Shown: positions 6,179 through 8,192 of the stretch, piece after piece
How positions within the stretch are numbered: the stretch's first letter is position 1
How the letters are laid out: every line of letters begins with the position of its first letter
Assembly: GCA_031259225.1 (NCBI GenBank)
Contig: JAIRLT010000224.1
Location: 1-8,192, forward strand
Length of the DNA stretch: 8,192 bases
Direction of reading: 5' to 3'
Origin: Prevotellaceae bacterium
Lineage (GTDB): Bacteria > Bacteroidota > Bacteroidia > Bacteroidales > UBA932
Notes under the pieces: generated by a model
The model's database searches: none
Told to the model about the DNA's origin: nothing
Seen by the model: the letters and a program-made list of their open reading frames with translations, nothing else
Program-made: the position numbers and the translations under genes

Positions 6179-7609
6179 ATGAATATGCCACCAACTGAAA
6201 ATCCTCAACAAGTTTGGAATAACTGCTTGAAAGTGATACGCGACATCATTCCCCCATCAAGTTTTAAAACATGGTTCGAACCTATTGTCCCGCTAAAATT
6301 AAAGGACAATGTTTTCACCATTGAAGTATCCAGTTCGTTCATGTACGAATACATCGAAGAACATTTCATTGATTTAATCAGTAAAGCGCTTCGGAAAGAA
6401 TTGGGACCAAATGTGCAATTGGAATACAGCGTACAAGTGGTGGCAAACGAAAATTCGGTTATTTATCCGCGGCAGGGGCATACACAGCTAAAGAATAAAC
6501 CCATCCCCTACCTGGTAAATACGGAAAAAGATATTCCAAATCCGTTTGTTATTCCCGGATTGAAGCAACTGGAAATCGACCCGCAATTAAATTCCGAATA
6601 CTCATTCTCGAATTTTATAGAAGGCGAATGCAACCGCCTGGCGCGTTCGGCAGGCATTACTATTGCAGAAAAACCGGGTGGCACGGCGTTTAATCCTTTA
6701 TTCATATACGGCGGTTCGGGATTGGGAAAAACGCATTTGGCGCAAGCCATTGGCATTGCCGTAAAGGAACGTTTTCCCAAAAAAATTGTGCTGTATGTTT
6801 GCGCCAACCGTTTCCAGACACAGTATGTAGATGCGGTAACGGTAAAAAATAAATTAAACGATTTCCTGCGCTTTTACCAAATGATTGATGTGCTGATTTT
6901 GGACGACGTGCAAGAATTTGCAGGGAAAGAAGGAACACAAAACGCCTTTTTCCATATCTTCAATCATCTGCACCAGTTGGGAAAACAATTGATACTGACA
7001 TCAGACAAACCGCCGGTAGAATTGCAGGGATTGGAACAACGCTTGTTGGGGCGCTTCAAATGGGGGCTTTCAGCAGAACTGCAAATGCCGGATGTGGAAA
7101 CGCGCATAGCCATCCTGCAAAATAAAATTTACCACAATGGCATGCAACTTGACGATAATGTTGTGTGCTATATTGCGGAAAAAATCACTACCAATATTCG
7201 TGAACTCGAAGGCACGTTGATCTCATTACTGGCGCAGGCAATGCTTAATAAAAAAGCTATCACGCTGGAATTGGCTGAAGAAACAACGGAAAAATTAATA
7301 AGTTCTTCTCAACGCGAAATATCTATCGGCGATATACAGAAAGCGGTTTGCGGTTATTTCAACCTCACGTCCGAAGGTATGTTGTCGAAATCACAAAAAC
7401 GCGAAATCGTGCAAGCCCGTCAAATTGCCATGTACCTTAGCCGTAACTTGACAAAAGATTCTTTAGCGTCTATCGGCGCACAAATCGGCGGAAAAGACCA
7501 CGCTACCGTACTCCATGCATTCAAAACCGTCCGCGATTTAATGGATACCGACAAACATTTCAAGCAATATGTTGTCGAAATCGAAAAACAATTGAAAGAA
7601 ACATGGTAG
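6179..7609 (+). CDS. dnaA: Chromosomal replication initiator protein DnaA
   Basis: DnaA binds DnaA boxes and, in its ATP form, oligomerises at oriC to melt the duplex and recruit the helicase. All domains are present in 476 residues. Domain I (about 8-88, with PPSSFKTWFEPIVPL) mediates self- and helicase-loader contacts, and a short variable domain II follows. Domain III is the AAA+ ATPase with Walker A GGSGLGKT (178-185) and Walker B LILDD (239-243). It also has the RLLGRFKWGL box, holding the probable arginine finger, and the sensor II region NIRELEGTL. Domain IV is the DNA-binding helix-turn-helix, with the signature SIGAQIGGKDHATVLHA at 431-447. The first ATG gives a normal N terminus; a second ATG two codons later is also possible. 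It is separated from the MCE gene by 199 bp and is probably transcribed from its own promoter. Nothing appears truncated. Confidence 0.97.
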   Translation: MNMPPTENPQQVWNNCLKVIRDIIPPSSFKTWFEPIVPLKLKDNVFTIEVSSSFMYEYIEEHFIDLISKALRKELGPNVQLEYSVQVVANENSVIYPRQGHTQLKNKPIPYLVNTEKDIPNPFVIPGLKQLEIDPQLNSEYSFSNFIEGECNRLARSAGITIAEKPGGTAFNPLFIYGGSGLGKTHLAQAIGIAVKERFPKKIVLYVCANRFQTQYVDAVTVKNKLNDFLRFYQMIDVLILDDVQEFAGKEGTQNAFFHIFNHLHQLGKQLILTSDKPPVELQGLEQRLLGRFKWGLSAELQMPDVETRIAILQNKIYHNGMQLDDNVVCYIAEKITTNIRELEGTLISLLAQAMLNKKAITLELAEETTEKLISSSQREISIGDIQKAVCGYFNLTSEGMLSKSQKREIVQARQIAMYLSRNLTKDSLASIGAQIGGKDHATVLHAFKTVRDLMDTDKHFKQYVVEIEKQLKETW

Positions 7610-7620
7610 CGCGGCAGCCA

Positions 7621-7661
7621 ATTAGGAGTTAAGAATTAGGAATTAAGAATTAGGAATTAGG
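7621..7661. repeat. 14-bp (2 x 7) tandem repeat, ATTAGGA type
   Basis: Units ATTAGGAGTTAAGA (7621-7634), ATTAGGAATTAAGA (7635-7648) and ATTAGGAATTAGG (7649-7661) are tandem. Each 14-mer is two related 7-mers, so the base period is 7. It starts 12 bp after the dnaA stop codon. Confidence 0.9.
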
Positions 7662-7666
7662 CTGAC

Positions 7667-7721
7667 GCGGCAGCTTCTTTAGTTGAAAGTTGAAAGTTGA
7701 AAGTTGAAAATTAGCTGCCGC
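7667..7721. repeat. 9-bp inverted repeat around an (AGTTGAA)4 tract
   Basis: GCGGCAGCT (7667-7675) and AGCTGCCGC (7713-7721) are exact complements with a 37-nt loop between them. The loop contains four perfect AGTTGAA units (7681-7708). A further GCGGCAGC at 7611-7618 is a direct copy of the left arm, flanking the ATTAGGA tract on its other side. A T-rich 3' tail is absent, so the hairpin is not a standard terminator for dnaA, although it could block exonucleases. Confidence 0.8.
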
Positions 7722-7727
7722 ACCAGC

Positions 7728-7745
7728 ACTGCCTACTGCCTACTG
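7728..7745. repeat. ACTGCCT heptamer repeat next to the IS end
   Basis: ACTGCCT occurs at 7728-7734 and 7735-7741, followed by ACTG at 7742-7745, making 2.6 units of a perfect 7-bp repeat. It stops where the insertion sequence seems to begin. Confidence 0.75.
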
Positions 7746-7788
7746 TGTCTTGTCCTGCTCCAGGTTGACACCTAAAAGAGGACAAAAT

Positions 7789-8178
7789 ATGCCAAAAAGT
7801 ACGAAGCAAAAGTATCGGTACAGTATTTGCTGTAAGCAAAAAGTAGTAGAAGAAATAAGAACCGGATTAAGTGTAACAGAAGTTAGCCTGAAGTATGGTA
7901 TCAAAGGCGGTAACACGGTACGTAACTGGGTTCGACGTTACGGTTATCCGGGTATGTTAAACGAAGTAATCTATGTAAAAATGAAAAAAGAGACAGAAGA
8001 ATTAAAAGCCTTACACAAAGAAGTAGAACGCTTGAAGATAGCGTTGGCAGATAAGGCAATGGCGTATGATGCGCTAGAGATACTGCTGGAGGAGGCAGGG
8101 ATCGATCAGGAGTCATTAAAAAAAAACATCGGGTGTCGGTCATTCGGCGTTGTAACAAAGAAAGGAGGTGGCGTGTGA
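7789..8178 (+). CDS. IS3-family transposase OrfA (helix-turn-helix plus leucine zipper)
   Basis: The 129-residue protein binds the IS ends and, when fused with OrfB, directs the DDE transposase to them. Residues about 8-50 form a helix-turn-helix of the IS3 OrfA type (QKVVEEIRTGLSVTEVSLKYGI, then GNTVRNWVRRYG). Residues about 63-105 form a coiled coil with regularly spaced leucines (ELKALHKEVERLKIAL), matching the leucine zipper used for multimerisation. The ATG at 7789 is preferred over an upstream in-frame TTG at 7750 because AGAGGA (7777-7782) lies 6 nt before it, the 13 extra residues are not family-like, and those codons lie in the likely terminal repeat. Near the 3' end, A AAA AAC (8121-8127) is a possible -1 frameshift site. 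The stop codon overlaps the candidate orfB start by two bases. Confidence 0.9.
   Translation: MPKSTKQKYRYSICCKQKVVEEIRTGLSVTEVSLKYGIKGGNTVRNWVRRYGYPGMLNEVIYVKMKKETEELKALHKEVERLKIALADKAMAYDALEILLEEAGIDQESLKKNIGCRSFGVVTKKGGGV
8121..8127 (+). promoter_or_regulatory. Candidate -1 ribosomal frameshift site in IS3 orfA
   Basis: Within a run of nine A's (8118-8126), the heptamer A AAA AAC is in the correct X XXY YYZ phase relative to the orfA codons. A Shine-Dalgarno-like AGGAG (8108-8112) lies 8 nt upstream, a position similar to the stimulators of known bacterial -1 sites. After a -1 slip the frame reads from CAT (8127) with no stop to the end of the window, passing through the orfB frame. Confidence 0.55.
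8161..8168 (+). promoter_or_regulatory. Strong Shine-Dalgarno for IS orfB
   Basis: AAAGGAGG, with GGAGG at 8164-8168, lies inside the end of orfA, 6 nt before the candidate GTG start of orfB at 8175. Such a strong site is unlike the host genes in this window, which show weak or no Shine-Dalgarno sites. Confidence 0.6.
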
Positions 8179-8192
8179 GTAAATTATGTAAA
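8175..8192 (+). CDS. IS3-family transposase OrfB (first six codons only)
   Basis: GTG at 8175 opens the reading frame (V/M)SKLCK, which fits the start of IS3-family OrfB proteins, the DDE integrase-like catalytic subunit. It overlaps the orfA TGA (GTGA), lies in the -1 frame relative to orfA and follows a strong Shine-Dalgarno site. Only six codons are visible, so identity rests mainly on position after orfA. Confidence 0.55.

Larger units (their letters stand above)
7746..8192 (+). mobile_element. IS3-family insertion sequence, left part
   Basis: The element is identified by its orfA product and by the orfA/orfB junction, and it runs off the window. Its left terminal repeat is placed at about 7746 because IS3-family ends begin with TG and TGTCTTGTCC follows the heptamer tract; a TG at 7744 is equally possible. 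The right end, target duplication and most of orfB are outside, so neither completeness nor subgroup can be judged. Confidence 0.7.

Noticed and set aside
7667..7721. Rho-independent terminator of dnaA
   Set aside because: The 9-bp stem has a 37-nt loop, and the following bases (CACCAGCACT) have no T tract.
7750..7788. Upstream TTG start for IS3 OrfA
   Set aside because: The ATG at 7789 has an AGAGGA site at proper spacing. The extra 13 residues do not resemble OrfA and are encoded in the probable terminal inverted repeat.

Overview
The window looks like a chromosomal segment of a Bacteroidota organism, most likely of the order Bacteroidales. The signs are the LptD, SPOR-tailed amidase, MlaD-type MCE protein and DnaA sequences, weak or absent Shine-Dalgarno sites on the host genes, and Bacteroides-type -7 promoter elements (TAnnTTTG). 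No species can be named from the sequence alone.

Layout. Positions 2-205 are the 3' end of a plus-strand cytochrome c assembly gene (CcsA/ResC type). Positions 206-678 have no gene but hold a composite repeat: an imperfect inverted repeat with arms of about 67 bp (326-393 and 549-615) enclosing an array of 23-bp tandem repeats (431-534). The minus strand from 3792 to 679 carries a probable two-gene operon, lptD (TTG start) followed by a small exported protein of unknown function. A 90-bp divergent promoter region (3793-3882) separates it from a plus-strand pair: an N-acetylmuramoyl-L-alanine amidase (3883-5073) and an MlaD-type MCE protein (5080-5979). A 199-bp leader of about 17% GC precedes dnaA (6179-7609). 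After dnaA come three short-period repeat tracts, all based on 7-bp units (7621-7745), and then the left end of an IS3-family insertion sequence. Its orfA is complete, and orfB has only begun when the window ends.

How the genes fit together. The middle of the window is an envelope-biogenesis cluster: LptD inserts LPS or LOS in the outer membrane, the amidase remodels peptidoglycan, and the MCE protein probably moves phospholipids between the membranes. The LptD and amidase genes diverge from one short region. Candidate -7 elements of the two promoters lie within each other's 5' transcribed regions, with a repeated TTGCAAA between them. DnaA follows in the same direction as the amidase pair but probably has its own promoter; no DnaA-box cluster marks an origin here.

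No clearly new multi-gene system is visible. The items most worth a second look are the composite inverted/tandem repeat at 326-615, the small protein paired with lptD, the IS3 orfA/orfB junction, which has both a frameshift signal and a re-initiation signal, and the heptamer-repeat island after dnaA.
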